The translations under genes and the position numbers were made by a program. A stretch of DNA of 64,000 bases from NCBI RefSeq assembly GCF_029784155.1, contig NW_026598389.1, positions 62,001-126,000 of the forward strand. Direction: 5' to 3'. Source of the stretch: Uranotaenia lowii. Taxonomy: Eukaryota > Arthropoda > Insecta > Diptera > Culicidae. The notes under the pieces are model-generated. The model was not told the origin of the DNA. It did no database searches and saw only the letters and a list, made by a program, of their open reading frames with translations. The first letter of the stretch is position 1; every line of letters begins with the position of its first letter. Positions 35,458 through 45,002 of the stretch are shown piece by piece.

Positions 35458-37487
35458 TTAGGCTTCCGCTTTTCCAAATCCGAATTGCCGGGCCTTACAC
35501 TCAACCCCTGCCATCAGATTTTGTACAGCCACCTTGTCCACCTTCTTCGCCGCAGAAAGCCAGTTTGCCTTGAACTTCTGCTCGTCCTTAGCAGTTTTTT
35601 TGATCTTCTTTAGGTTCCGCTTGACAATAGCCCAGTATTTCTCAGTTGGGCGGAGCTCTGGCGTGGTGGGAGGGCTCTTGTCCTTAGGAAGCACCTGCAC
35701 GTTGTTGGCGGCGTACCACTCCATGGCCTTTTTACCGTAATGGCAAGATGCCAAATCTGGCCAAAACAGTACGGAACAACCGTGTTTCTTCAGGAAAAGC
35801 AGCAGATGTTTATTCAAACACTCTTTCACGTAAATTTCTTGGTTGACAGTCCCGGAAGCTATGAAAATGCTGCTTTTCAATCCACAGGTACAGATGGCTT
35901 GCCAAACCAGATATTTCTTCGCGAATTTTGACAGTTTCACGTCACGTTGAAAATATCTGCTAACTTTCCTCACACCCATGTAACTTATCGATTATTCTTT
36001 CTGTACGCTCAGTGCTGCTCCCTTCTGAGAAGAGGGATCATAACAGTCCACTTAAATAGCTTGTACACCCTCTATGGGGGTCCATCGTCAAATAATATAC
36101 AAAATTATCAAAGCAACCGTTGTTCGTATACGCACTGTTGGTATCAATTTCAACATGCTTGTTTTTATGAGCGAAAAAATTCCCAATTGAGCATTCAATA
36201 GACGATTTTCTTCTCGAACTGAGTACAATAAGAAAAGCTGAGTTTCGGTTTAATTCAAATTCAAATAAAGTGTTTTACGTATAGCAATGTAAGGTTGATA
36301 ATTCGTCCAAAAGATCATCCAAAATATATTTTCACAATTTAAAGCATTGTAGATGACTCTGCAGTACTTACTTCCAACAGATATACTTCTAAAGCTGATT
36401 TGTTTTTCCAAGACACACATTGGTTACCATGGCTAGATGCAGAGATGCCAATATGCCTTATTTTTCAGGGATTGCCTGATTTTTCGAAGCTCTGCCTGAC
36501 AACCTGAAAATCCATTGAATTTCCCTGATTTTTCAAAAAATGCCTGATTTTGCCTGATTTTTGCGAATGTGATGAAAAATGGGTAGTAAGGAACTAAATT
36601 AGGTACCATTACTGAAGTTAAAAAGCAAAAATGTGGCTGAATGAAACCAATCGAAAGATTCCCATTAATTCATATCTTAAAAAGGGAATGAAAAGGAATC
36701 TTTCGGCTTTGATTCAGTAGAATTATGCAGCCAAGTAGGCCCACAACACAGTAAAAATGTAGAGTGATGACCAAAAAAAAAAAAAAGGTCATCACTTTTA
36801 GAGGAATTTCCGTTACTTATGTAGCCTGATTTCCTGATTTTGCCTGATTTTTATTTCACCAGTTCCCTGATTTTTGAAAATATATGTTGGCAACCCTGGC
36901 TAGATGCAAGAATCTTGTTGCCGGAACCCTTAAGATGGCGTTGCGAACATCGAAAGTTCGTATAGAAGAATTAATGTTCGAGGCAAAGTCTACTTCTTTA
37001 TCTTGAAGTGACGGTATCTTTGCTTTCCCCTTATTTTTGCCGTATAAAACTCCTGTCCCGGAAGCTGCTTGTAGTCGGCTTTGACGTAGGTTTTGTCGTC
37101 CATTACCACGCAATCAAACTTCGTCAGCATCTTCGTGTACAGCCTCCGGGATCGAGCTTTGGCCGTCGTATTTTGTTTATCATCGCGATTTGGAGTCACT
37201 ACCTTCTTGTAAGTCGGCTCGTTTTTTGGCTCGATGCACGGTTGTAGACGATACACCCAGCTTATTTGCGGCATCTCGGAGAGAGAGGTTAGGATTTCGC
37301 TTCAAACTACCGGCAACTCTCTTTGTCGTTTCAGCGGCTTCCGGTATTCGATTTCCCCCCGATCCAGACTTCCTGGCTGTCGACAAACGTTCCCCAAACA
37401 CTTTAATTGCTTTGCGTGCGAGTAGCTCGGATTTTTGCGATGCGCGAGCAAAATTTTGATACGCTGCTCTTCTTCCTTGGACGCCAT
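35458..37487 (-). pseudogene. DD37E transposase, broken by frameshifts and an insertion
   Basis: Cut-and-paste transposase of the IS630-Tc1-mariner superfamily. The segments lie in three frames: 37487 to about 37370, about 37401-37250, about 37274-37005. After the foreign block comes the C-terminal segment 35950-35458. The catalytic residues are still readable: first Asp in VMDDKTY, second in FWPDLASCHY, and Glu in RPTEKYW. Exactly 37 residues separate the last two, which defines DD37E. At least two frameshifts plus the insertion make it inactive. Confidence 0.85.
36440..36898. mobile_element. hAT-like MITE, 459 bp, 8-bp target duplication GCTAGATG
   Basis: GCTAGATG at 36432-36439 and 36899-36906. 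Termini CAGAGATGCCAATATG and (inverse right) CAGGGTTGCCAACATA. Interior repeats of TGCCTGATTTT in both halves act as subterminal repeats. An 8-bp duplication with CTAGA core and a CAGGGTTGCC-type end are typical of hAT. It lies inside the foreign block that interrupts the DD37E element. Confidence 0.85.
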
Positions 37488-38067
37488 TTTGACAACTGAA
37501 TGAATTCCAAAATCAAAATAGGAGCAACATTCTACAGACGCACATCTTCAAAATGAGGGGTGTTCAGGTTTTTTTTAAATGCAAAATTGAATGAAATACG
37601 TCAAGTTGATATTGACCCAATTTTGGCCGTAATTGCACAGGTTTTTCGATGCGAACGAAAAGTTTTCATCGCGCAACGTTATATCTGGAGAGAGGAAGAG
37701 GAAAAAGAACAAAAAAAACTAGCCCGAGAGCTTTAAGCTCGAGAGGATTCAGTAGCATTTGTCTTATTGGATTCAATTTGCTTCTACGGGCGAAATTCTA
37801 TTCTGTCGTTCGTGCTTAGAAAAAGCTCCCTGAGCACGAACGGTACATGAGAAGATGAGATGGTGCATACATCGTCCGCGTTTCTGTGTCGTTTTCCCCT
37901 TCCCAGAGCAATCTGTGCTTGAGAATCTATCGTTGGGCGAGGGATGGGACTTACCATCACTATAGAAATATGCGATGTGAGGGTCTAGTCCTTAGGCTTA
38001 AGTCATTCGATTTCGGCTCTTTAACGGGATGAATCATCCAACCGGATGAAAATCCCCGAAAAAAAAA

Positions 38068-38140
38068 ATCGATTTCGGGAATCGAACCCGGGCAGACTTA
38101 GTCCGCTCGCCGACATCTTACCACAAGGTCAGCTGTACAG
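38068..38140 (-). repeat. tRNA-like sequence, SINE head or tRNA relic
   Basis: Minus reading: TGACCTTGTGGTAAGATGTC (A box / D arm), about 25 nt, then CGGGTTCGATTCCCG (a perfect T-arm hairpin / B box), then a T10 run that would stop pol III. No complementary 5' acceptor strand, so a tRNA-derived element rather than a tRNA gene. It lies between the two DD37E elements. Confidence 0.6.
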
Positions 38141-38251
38141 ACAAAAGATTCATCCTACAGACAAATTTGATAAAAATAGGTTAAAAAAAACTTTGAACAG
38201 TCGATTTTGAACAAATTTTGGGCTTGTATGCACGAATGGTTCGATAACCTA

Positions 38252-39553
38252 AAGTCTGCTTCATTTAATATTGGAACACAAACAATTGCGTGTAGTTCAG
38301 TCATTTATTAACGAATTCATAATTTGTTTTTCATACAAATGTAGCATTTTCTTTACTCTTTCATAAAAAAAATTAAAAAAATTATTCATTGCTGTTTCGA
38401 AGAAATTCTCGTACTTTTCCCGTAATACGGCACATTAGGCGGCGCACACCCTTTTCGTCCACCGTTTTGGCGATTTGATTCCACCAGTTCTTCATTTGAG
38501 TCATGTTCCTAACAAGTTTTCCCTTTGCTTTAAGCCTCCGCTTCGTGATTGCCCAGTATTTCTCTATCGGCCGGAACTGGGGGCAGTTTGGGGGGTTGAG
38601 GTCCTTCGGTATTACGCTGACCCCGTTCGTTGCGTACCATTCCATAACCGTTTTGCTGTAATGGCAGCTTGCGAGGTCCGGCCAAAACATTACTGGACGG
38701 TCGTGGGCACGAATAAACGGCAGAATCCGTTTTTGTAGGCACTCTTTTTTGTAGACTTCTGATGTCATTGTCTTGTCAGTGAGAAAGACTTTGGTTTTCT
38801 GTCCCCAACTGCATATCCCCTGCCAAATCATGTACTTGCGGGCGAATTTATACGCAAACACGAACTTAAATTTTGCAGGTACATCCTCCCGAGCCGTCGC
38901 CAAATAAAATTTTTGACCTGGGATTTGCCCAAAGTCCGCCTTCACGTAGGTCTCATCGTCCATCAGAATACATCCGTCGAACTTGGTCAGCATTGGTCGT
39001 ACAGCTTTCGAGCACGGATTCTGGCCACATTGTTCTGCTTCAGCGTCCGATTTGGCTGTTTGCTGGCTCGGAATGACCTTATTCCTTCCCGGAGACGAAT
39101 TCGTCGCACCGTACTGTGAGCGGCCTGGAACTTATTGGCCAAATCGCGGTCTGAAAGATTGGGATTCGTCTTGACGGCCTTGATGACTTTCCCACGCAGT
39201 TTCCGGTCGACAGTTCCACTCCGACGCTTCGAATGCGGCTTCCGAGCCGTCGTCAATGTTTCCTTGTACTGCTTGATAACACGCCATACGGTATTTCTGG
39301 GCATTTTAAGCTGTTTAGCTAGCTTCGATGCCGACAACAATGGATTTTCAAGAAAACTGTGCACAATTTGATCTCTCCGTTCGGCTTCCATGGCGGTTGT
39401 TTACAAAATGCTTTCGTTTGGTGTTATGACATAAATACATGGTGAAAGGTAATGAATTTCCCGACACGTGGGTGAAAAAAGTTTCCAAATCCGTCCACTA
39501 GGAGCGCCACAATGAGCAAAAGAATTTGTTCCAATATTAAATGAAGCAGACTT
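38252..39553 (-). mobile_element. DD37E transposon, 1302 bp, perfect 27-bp TIRs
   Basis: The first 27 bases (AAGTCTGCTTCATTTAATAT..) are exactly the inverse complement of the last 27. TA is at 38250-38251 and 39554-39555. The transposase on the minus strand fills it. Identical TIRs and a near-intact gene indicate recent activity, in contrast to the decayed relative at 35354. Confidence 0.95.
38382..39391 (-). pseudogene. DD37E transposase with a single frameshift
   Basis: Starts MEAERRDQIVHSFLENP at 39391, with two helix-turn-helix motifs (LSASKLAKQLKMPRNTVWRVIKQ and LSDRDLANKFQAAHSTVRRI, each about 20 residues), then RASKQPNRTLKQNNVARIRARKLYDQ. One frame change at about 38985-39000 leads into MLTKFDGCILMDDETYVKAD (first catalytic Asp), FWPDLASCHYSK (second Asp) and FRPIEKYWA (Glu, 37 residues after the second Asp), ending ..REFLRNSNE at 38382. 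About 335 residues in all, full length for the family. Only the frameshift prevents translation of a complete enzyme; a sequencing error is possible. Confidence 0.9.
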
Positions 39554-39929
39554 TAGATTTGATTAAAAGTGCATATATTTTACATAATTTTGGATATATT
39601 TCCCGGGATCCCGGGAATTCCAGGGAAACTGGCCACCAGATTTCCCGATTCCCGGGAACGAGAAAATGGCCGGGAAATGGACACTTTAATTCAATTTTTG
39701 ACAAATGTCCCAACTTTAAGCTAAATTTTACTCATATAAATTCAATATGAACATTATGTCAAATACATACAAAGAAGGTTTTGCTCACGATCTCTTGAAT
39801 GAGATCAGAAGAATTCTAATATGTAATAAGATGGCTGAGATATGGCCGATCAAAATTTTCATGCTTTTGAGGGGGTGATCCCAAACTTTTGGCCGGCAGT
39901 GTATAAGATATCCCCATTATTCCTTCATG

Positions 39930-40030
39930 AGAACTGAGGTGGCCTAGTGGATAGGCTGGTCCGAGTTTGGTAAGGCAGGTGTACTGGGTTCGCTTCCCGG
40001 TATCTGCAAGAAAAACTTTTGGGTTTGAAT
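39930..40030 (+). repeat. tRNA-derived SINE head
   Basis: GGTGGCCTAGTGGATAGGC (A box / D arm, 39938-39956) and CTGGGTTCGCTTCCCGG (B box / T arm, 39984-40000) at tRNA-like spacing, followed by non-tRNA sequence. The preceding CCCGGGA-rich stretch (39600-39670) is a separate unclassified repeat. The 3' limit is not determined. Confidence 0.65.
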
Positions 40031-40829
40031 CCCATTAGTTGCCGACAGGTAAGATATGTTTCTTATATAAACTATAAAAATATTAATCATTTCAGAAGGG
40101 CATGGTTGGTCAGCACTTCTCAAATCCGACAGCCCTGTTATCTGCTACGATTTGAAAAGCACCACACTTCCTTCCGAAACACTCTACACTCGTTTCCGAG
40201 TACAGCCGAAGCAAGTGCCGATCGGTGCCCCAATAGCAGCCCTACTGTGAGAGAAGGAAAATCCCAAAACACACAACTGAAGTGCAATTTTTTCCCTTCT
40301 CTTCCTATCGCAGTAGGCTTACAAATAGCAAGAAACGATAGTGCTTCTTCTTCTTCTTCTTCTTCTTTTTCTTGTTGGGAAAGAACCAAACCAACTGAGT
40401 TGTTTAGCGCTGCTCTCCTACACTTAATGTGCTGAATTTTTTCTCTTGCTCTCACCCTGGCGAAGTCTTCTCTGCTCTTTATTGGGTGTACGCCCGGCGT
40501 CTCGTCAGAGCTGGGCAAGTGTTTCAGAACGAAAAGTTCACTGAGTTGCATTTTTCAAGCCGCTCGGGGAGAAATGGACAACCACGCAGAGGGGGTTAGT
40601 TAATCTGAAGTTACTATTGCAAGCGTATTGGATTGCCAACCATTATAGGTCTCTGAAGGTTGGATGCCTCCCCTCGACGAACAATCGGACGTGGAAGCCT
40701 GAGAAGTGATTCGAAGGCCAAGCCACACAGACATAGGCAGGACCTTGCTACCGAAGGGCTGCATACATATTCCTATTATTTCTACATTCTACAACCACAG
40801 TTTATATGTCCAAATATAATACAATTAGG
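40031..40829. other. Unassigned sequence
   Basis: A (CTT)n microsatellite at about 40342-40370. The short ORFs on both strands here carry no recognisable domain. 40560-40770 looks like single-copy or an unknown short interspersed repeat; nothing further is supported. Confidence 0.35.
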
Positions 40830-41398
40830 TTGTACTCCATTTTCCCGAAATCCATTGCCCAGAATGAAAAATCACCAGAATTTCAATCACCAGAAATCCA
40901 CTTTCCCAGAATGCACCATTTACTTGAAATTTTTTTTCCCAGAGTGAACCATTTCCCAGATTTTTGTTTACCAGAATGAAACATTTCCCACAAAAAAAAA
41001 TCACCAGGATGGACCATTTCTCTGAAAATTTTTCGCCGTCGGAAGCGGCGGCCCTAATACATTGGTCTAGGTCTGCCGGGGCTTCTTAGGTTCTTTCAAA
41101 CCTGTGATTTCATTTAAAAAATATTTTGAAAAAATAAATTTCGAATCATATAAAATTAACAAGAGTTCATTAGAAAAAAACAAATAAAAATACTTGAGGA
41201 AAAAATCTGGGTTTTGTGCCATTCTGGGAAAAAAAAATCTGCGAAATGGTGCATTCTGGGAAACAAATTTCTGGTAAATGGTGCATTCTAGGATTTTTTT
41301 TTCTGGGAAATGGATCATTCTGAGGGTTGATTTCGGGTATTTGTCATTCTGAGGAAAATTCATTCTGGGCAAAAGTTTTTGGGTAAATGGGATACAAT
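40830..41398. mobile_element. Foldback-like MITE built from CCCAGAATG / CATTCTGGG repeats
   Basis: The left terminus TTGTACTCCATTTTCCCG and the inverse of the right terminus TTGTATCCCATTTACCC match. The left half repeats CAGAATGnACCATTTnCC about six times (40860-41030); the right half repeats the complement (GGnAAATGGTGCATTCTGGG; 41215-41370). The whole can fold into one long hairpin of short sub-repeats. No ORF, no clear target duplication. Class II non-autonomous element or foldback; unclassified. Confidence 0.75.
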
Positions 41399-43559
41399 CT
41401 ACAATTTAGTCTACTAGTAATTCATATACCCAATTGAGAACATCCGTTTTTATGAACAAAGTTTGGCCCAGTCTCTATATTGAACTTGGAAGTTGAAACA
41501 AGCATTTCCTTGAAACGATCAGTTTACACCAGCATGTTCGTATTAAAACCGTCCAGAAATATTAGTTCAAGATATGTCGAACAATATTAAAAAAAAACTT
41601 ATCTGGAAAAAAAATTAATTAATTAATGTTTCTGTAGTACATATTTCACATGTTACCACTTAAAAGCTGGAAGGGTAGCTTTATGGTAGCATGCCATTTA
41701 ACAAAGTGTCTAATTTTCGTAAATCATAATGTTGACTGCCGGCCCGGTGATTGAAAAACTCATAAACCAGCTCAAACTTCCATCCTTTTCAATCATACCA
41801 GGCTTCGAAAAAGAACGCTGAGCAAAAAATTGAAGAATCTATTGTCATGATCATAACTGTTCTTAGGTTCCTACATAGATCCCAACATTCATACGATTTT
41901 AGCAAACGAAAACAAATCCAAACGCTACCGGCAGTTTTGCTTTTCTGTTTTGAACTCTCAACAAAAACTAACCCGTAAAAATTCGCATCTCATCAAAAGT
42001 GAGCCATCAATCGATAGGACCATCAAGAGTTCCAATGTTTACGTGTCCCAAAGCTTCGGAACAGTCGTGAGTTCCCTCTTCCACCTTCTCTAAGGAAGCC
42101 ACCACCCATCGGGTAGGGGGCATCGCAATCATTAACATTACTACCATCATTAAGCTTCATTATCATTCGTAAGTTGCGCGGTTTTGGTTGAGGCGCGTGC
42201 TTGCATCTTCCCAGCGCAGAGTCTTCCGTAGACTTCGATTTAAGGAAAGATCAACTTCCACGGAAAAATCGTGCGCTCGTCTCTCTTTCGGGCGTTTAGG
42301 AATCAATATTACCAGCCGGTCTGTCCTAGAGCAGTGATTCCTAGACTGATGACCGCGCCGATGACTGATGATGATGACGACGACGACCATACGAGAGACA
42401 CTCACGACACCAAGACACGACGGACGACGATCGACAGGCCCCAATGATGATGGTTACCTACCTTAGCTATCTCGCGGACGTCTAAACCAAGTTCGTCTTA
42501 GAGCGTGGCTCCAAAGGCTGAGCCCCAACCAAGTCCCGTCTGGTAGATCTCGCGCTGCTCATTCGTGACCAGTCTTGGCCGCGCGGTGGACGTGTGGTTT
42601 ATGAGTGCGCTGCGTCGTCGTCATCGTTGTCTTCGATCGATCGGGAGGGAATTCTACGAAGTTTTGGTCGTCGTGGTCGTCATTATAATTTGTTGTGTTT
42701 TGTTTGTGGCCGGTTTGAGGGTTCGGTTATGTGTCGGGATTATCAACCGGCTGATCCGGAACGCGGCAGGGGTCCGGTTTTGTGCTGAGACAACAACCAG
42801 TCATACGGATGCCCATTTCAAACTCTGCTGACAGGTGCCAAAATTATGCGCGCAAAGCAGACACCACACTGCTGGCTGACACCGGTTTGGCGTTTGTTTC
42901 TGTGGCTCCAAGGGGAAGCATCAAGGGGGCTCAAATAAAGGTGACCACGTGTGATATGTTGAATTGATAACAAGAAGAAACAAACAAAAAAACATATCAA
43001 GTGACAGAGTGATTGTCATTTGGATGTGGAGCAGTTTCCTGCTTAATATGCATGGGAACAAATAGTGCTGTTTTATTCGTTTATTTGAAACGGCAACAAA
43101 TAGTGTTACTTGTTTGATTATTACAATTTTGGTGACTTAGGTTCTATAGTTGTCTCATGGGTTTACGGTGAAAAATATGATGAAGAGTATCTTCAGTGAT
43201 TGAAGATTTAATGGAAAGTTTGTTATCAAGTTCAGGTGCTCTGGATGCTTAGTTCCATTCTAGTGGAACAAAGGTGAATATACAATTATTTGAATAAGCT
43301 GACCTGTTTTCAATCGACAATCTCAAACGATCTTTTCCTATAGGTGATTATCAGGACGTATTCCCATTTTCTTATTTTCATCATATCGTTTTGGAAAAAA
43401 ACAGCTACTCACCGTCTTTCTGGCAGCATATATGTAATTTCAAGTTACTATGCTTCTTCATTCGGGACTAGCTGACAATGTGCTTTGCTAAACTCTTCAA
43501 AAACAAATTATATAAGTTCTTGAGCAATACAACACCCCCTCACTCTTTCGACACAAATG
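41399..43559. other. Unique sequence including a CpG-rich block, possible promoter and first exon
   Basis: 42000-42960 contrasts sharply with the window: GC- and CpG-rich, TE-free, with GATGACGACGACGACC and CGTCGTCGTC microsatellite-like runs and no long ORF. CTGACAG|GTGCCA at about 42829-42836 could be a splice donor after a GC-rich leader on the plus strand. No TATA box or coding exon could be tied to it. 41400-42000 and 42960-43559 show nothing assignable. Confidence 0.35.
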
Positions 43560-43697
43560 CCAAAGTGTAACTAACAGAACTTAAAAAACAACCCCCTTCA
43601 TCCTTCCTCTCTCCACACTACTGCAAGGCAGAACGGTCTGTAACATTCATAGAAACATATCTCGTATTTGAAAACCATGTCAAATTTGATTCTATTT

Positions 43698-43861
43698 TAT
43701 GAAAATAATTTGATCACCGGTTGTTGTTATAATTTTTACACTTATTGATATTTCTCGGTGAGTAAAACAGCAAAGTAATTTTCACGTGACGTTTCGGGTT
43801 ACCTTGCTTCACCCATCATCAGACGTCTAAAAAATATTTATTACAGTAAAAAGTTTTCGGG
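43698..43861 (-). mobile_element. 164-bp Penelope-like fragment with 13-bp target duplication
   Basis: TTTGATTCTATTT occurs at 43685-43697 and again at 43862-43874, flanking a 164-bp insert. The insert contains a hammerhead-like motif (43783-43827, minus) and sequence ending GTAAAAATTATAACAACAACCGG in minus reading. Penelope-like elements are known to carry hammerhead motifs in their terminal repeats and to be often truncated. No RT or GIY-YIG coding sequence is present. Confidence 0.6.
43783..43827 (-). ncRNA. Type I hammerhead ribozyme-like motif
   Basis: Minus strand: GACGT, then the invariant CTGATGA (43822-43816), then a stem II (GGGT / ACCC around an 11-nt loop), then GAAA (43795-43792), a minimal palindromic stem III ACGT, the cleavage-site triplet GTC (43790-43788) and ACGTG. 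ACGT upstream and ACGT downstream can form stem I. All catalytic-core bases are in place; the very short stem III is typical of Penelope-type hammerheads that work best as dimers. Confidence 0.6.
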
Positions 43862-44272
43862 TTTGATTCTATTTGATTCTATTTGCTTAATTACTTCTCC
43901 AGTTATACCAACAAAATTATATTGGAGCCCCTCCGAGTGTACTACCTGGAAGAAGAGTGGTGTTTCAAATAATCATAGAACCATTTCTCGTACCCAGATA
44001 AATTCCCATGTTATATTTGGTTCCATTTGTTAGATAAATTCTTGGTTTATGCAAGACAATTGTATGGGAGATTCCCTCTTCCCTAACTTTGATTCCTATT
44101 GAAGGAGAACACGGAGAAAAATATATAGATTTATCAGTTATTTTACGCTTCTACATGAACATAAATATGGTTGTTTGGTTCTGACCCGAAAATACGTTCA
44201 AGCCAACAATCAGATGATATTTTGCCACGAAAGGATAAATGGCTGATTTAGCGATCGCATTCATGCTAAGAA

Positions 44273-44660
44273 CAAGGTTGCCGAAATCACAGAAAAATCT
44301 GTAATTTCACAGAATTTTGAGAAAATTTTCATCACAGAATCTGTGTCACAGAACACAGAATTTTGAAATTTTCACAGATTTCACAGAATTTTGAATGGAT
44401 TTCCGAATTTATAATTTTTTTTGGAGAGTATCAAAATTAGATTTCTTACTTTGAATTAGAAAAGTATAATAAGATTAGAAATGGTTATTGATTTTACTCA
44501 ACTAAAATGTGAAACTGACTCAATTTATCTTCAATTTTCATTGAAATTCAAAAATATAGCATCACAGAAATCGATCAAAGAATTTTTGGGTTAAGAATTA
44601 TTATTATAGAATGTCAGAATTATTTTTCTCAAAAACACAGAATTTTTTTCGGCAACCTTG
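44273..44660. mobile_element. hAT-like MITE, 388 bp, intact, 8-bp duplication GCTAAGAA
   Basis: GCTAAGAA at 44265-44272 and 44661-44668. The termini are CAAGGTTGCCGAAA at both ends in inverted orientation (14 identical bases). ATCACAGAA/TTCTGTGA words crowd both subterminal regions. No ORF. This is the reference copy for the decayed copies at 1767 and 5851. Confidence 0.9.
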
Positions 44661-44668
44661 GCTAAGAA

Positions 44669-45002
44669 TCCAACAGGAATTTTCATTCAATCATTCGTAT
44701 GGCTGTTTCTACTGTAAATGCTGTTCTCCATAAACGTAGGACATCGTAGATTCAAAATATTAATTAAATTAATTTGAACAGATAAAATGCATTGTTTTTG
44801 TTTTTTGTTTTTAATGAAACGCATTTTTATTTATTTTTTATTTAATTATATATACGATCAGTGGCATGATTTTTTATATTAACCCCTGCATTGTTTTTTT
44901 CTTCTGCTGGGGTAGCCGCCGTCAAGGCCCCGGCACCCTGCAAGAAAATAAAAGCTGTTGTTAAAATATGATTGTGATAAAAAATGTCATTAACTTAAGA
45001 AT
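44669..45002. other. Spacer, no gene
   Basis: AT-rich with a short GC-rich stretch (44905-44945). Nothing supported. Confidence 0.4.

Larger units (their letters stand above)
35354..37640 (-). mobile_element. DD37E Tc1/mariner-type transposon, interrupted and decayed
   Basis: The left end AAGGGTGATACGGTCAAAAT (35354, preceded by TA) is a terminus I associate with mosquito ITmDD37E elements. A diverged inverse (TTTTGGCCGTAATTGCAC, about 37621-37638) forms the other end. The transposase is on the minus strand: N-terminus at 37487 (MASKEEEQRIKILLAHRKNP), helix-turn-helix (LSLRDAANKLGVSSTTVHRAKK), catalytic VVMDDKTYVKAD. Then about 1 kb of foreign sequence (35975-36990) intervenes before KLSKFAKKYLVWQAIC. 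Confidence 0.8.
43560..44060 (-). repeat. Minus-orientation units of the ~155-bp minisatellite, split by a small insertion
   Basis: CCATGTCAAATTTGATTC, ATAGAAACATATCTCGTA and CCTCTCTCCACACTACTGCA are the reverse of blocks in the 10120-11340 array. About three units, interrupted at 43698-43861 by the hammerhead-bearing insert. Confidence 0.6.

Noticed and set aside
38068..38140. Functional tRNA gene
   Set aside because: A and B boxes are good, but the acceptor strands do not pair and a T run follows the T arm directly; treated as tRNA-derived relic.
39930..40030. Functional tRNA gene
   Set aside because: Box motifs are present but there is no closed cloverleaf, and a non-tRNA body follows; called a SINE head.
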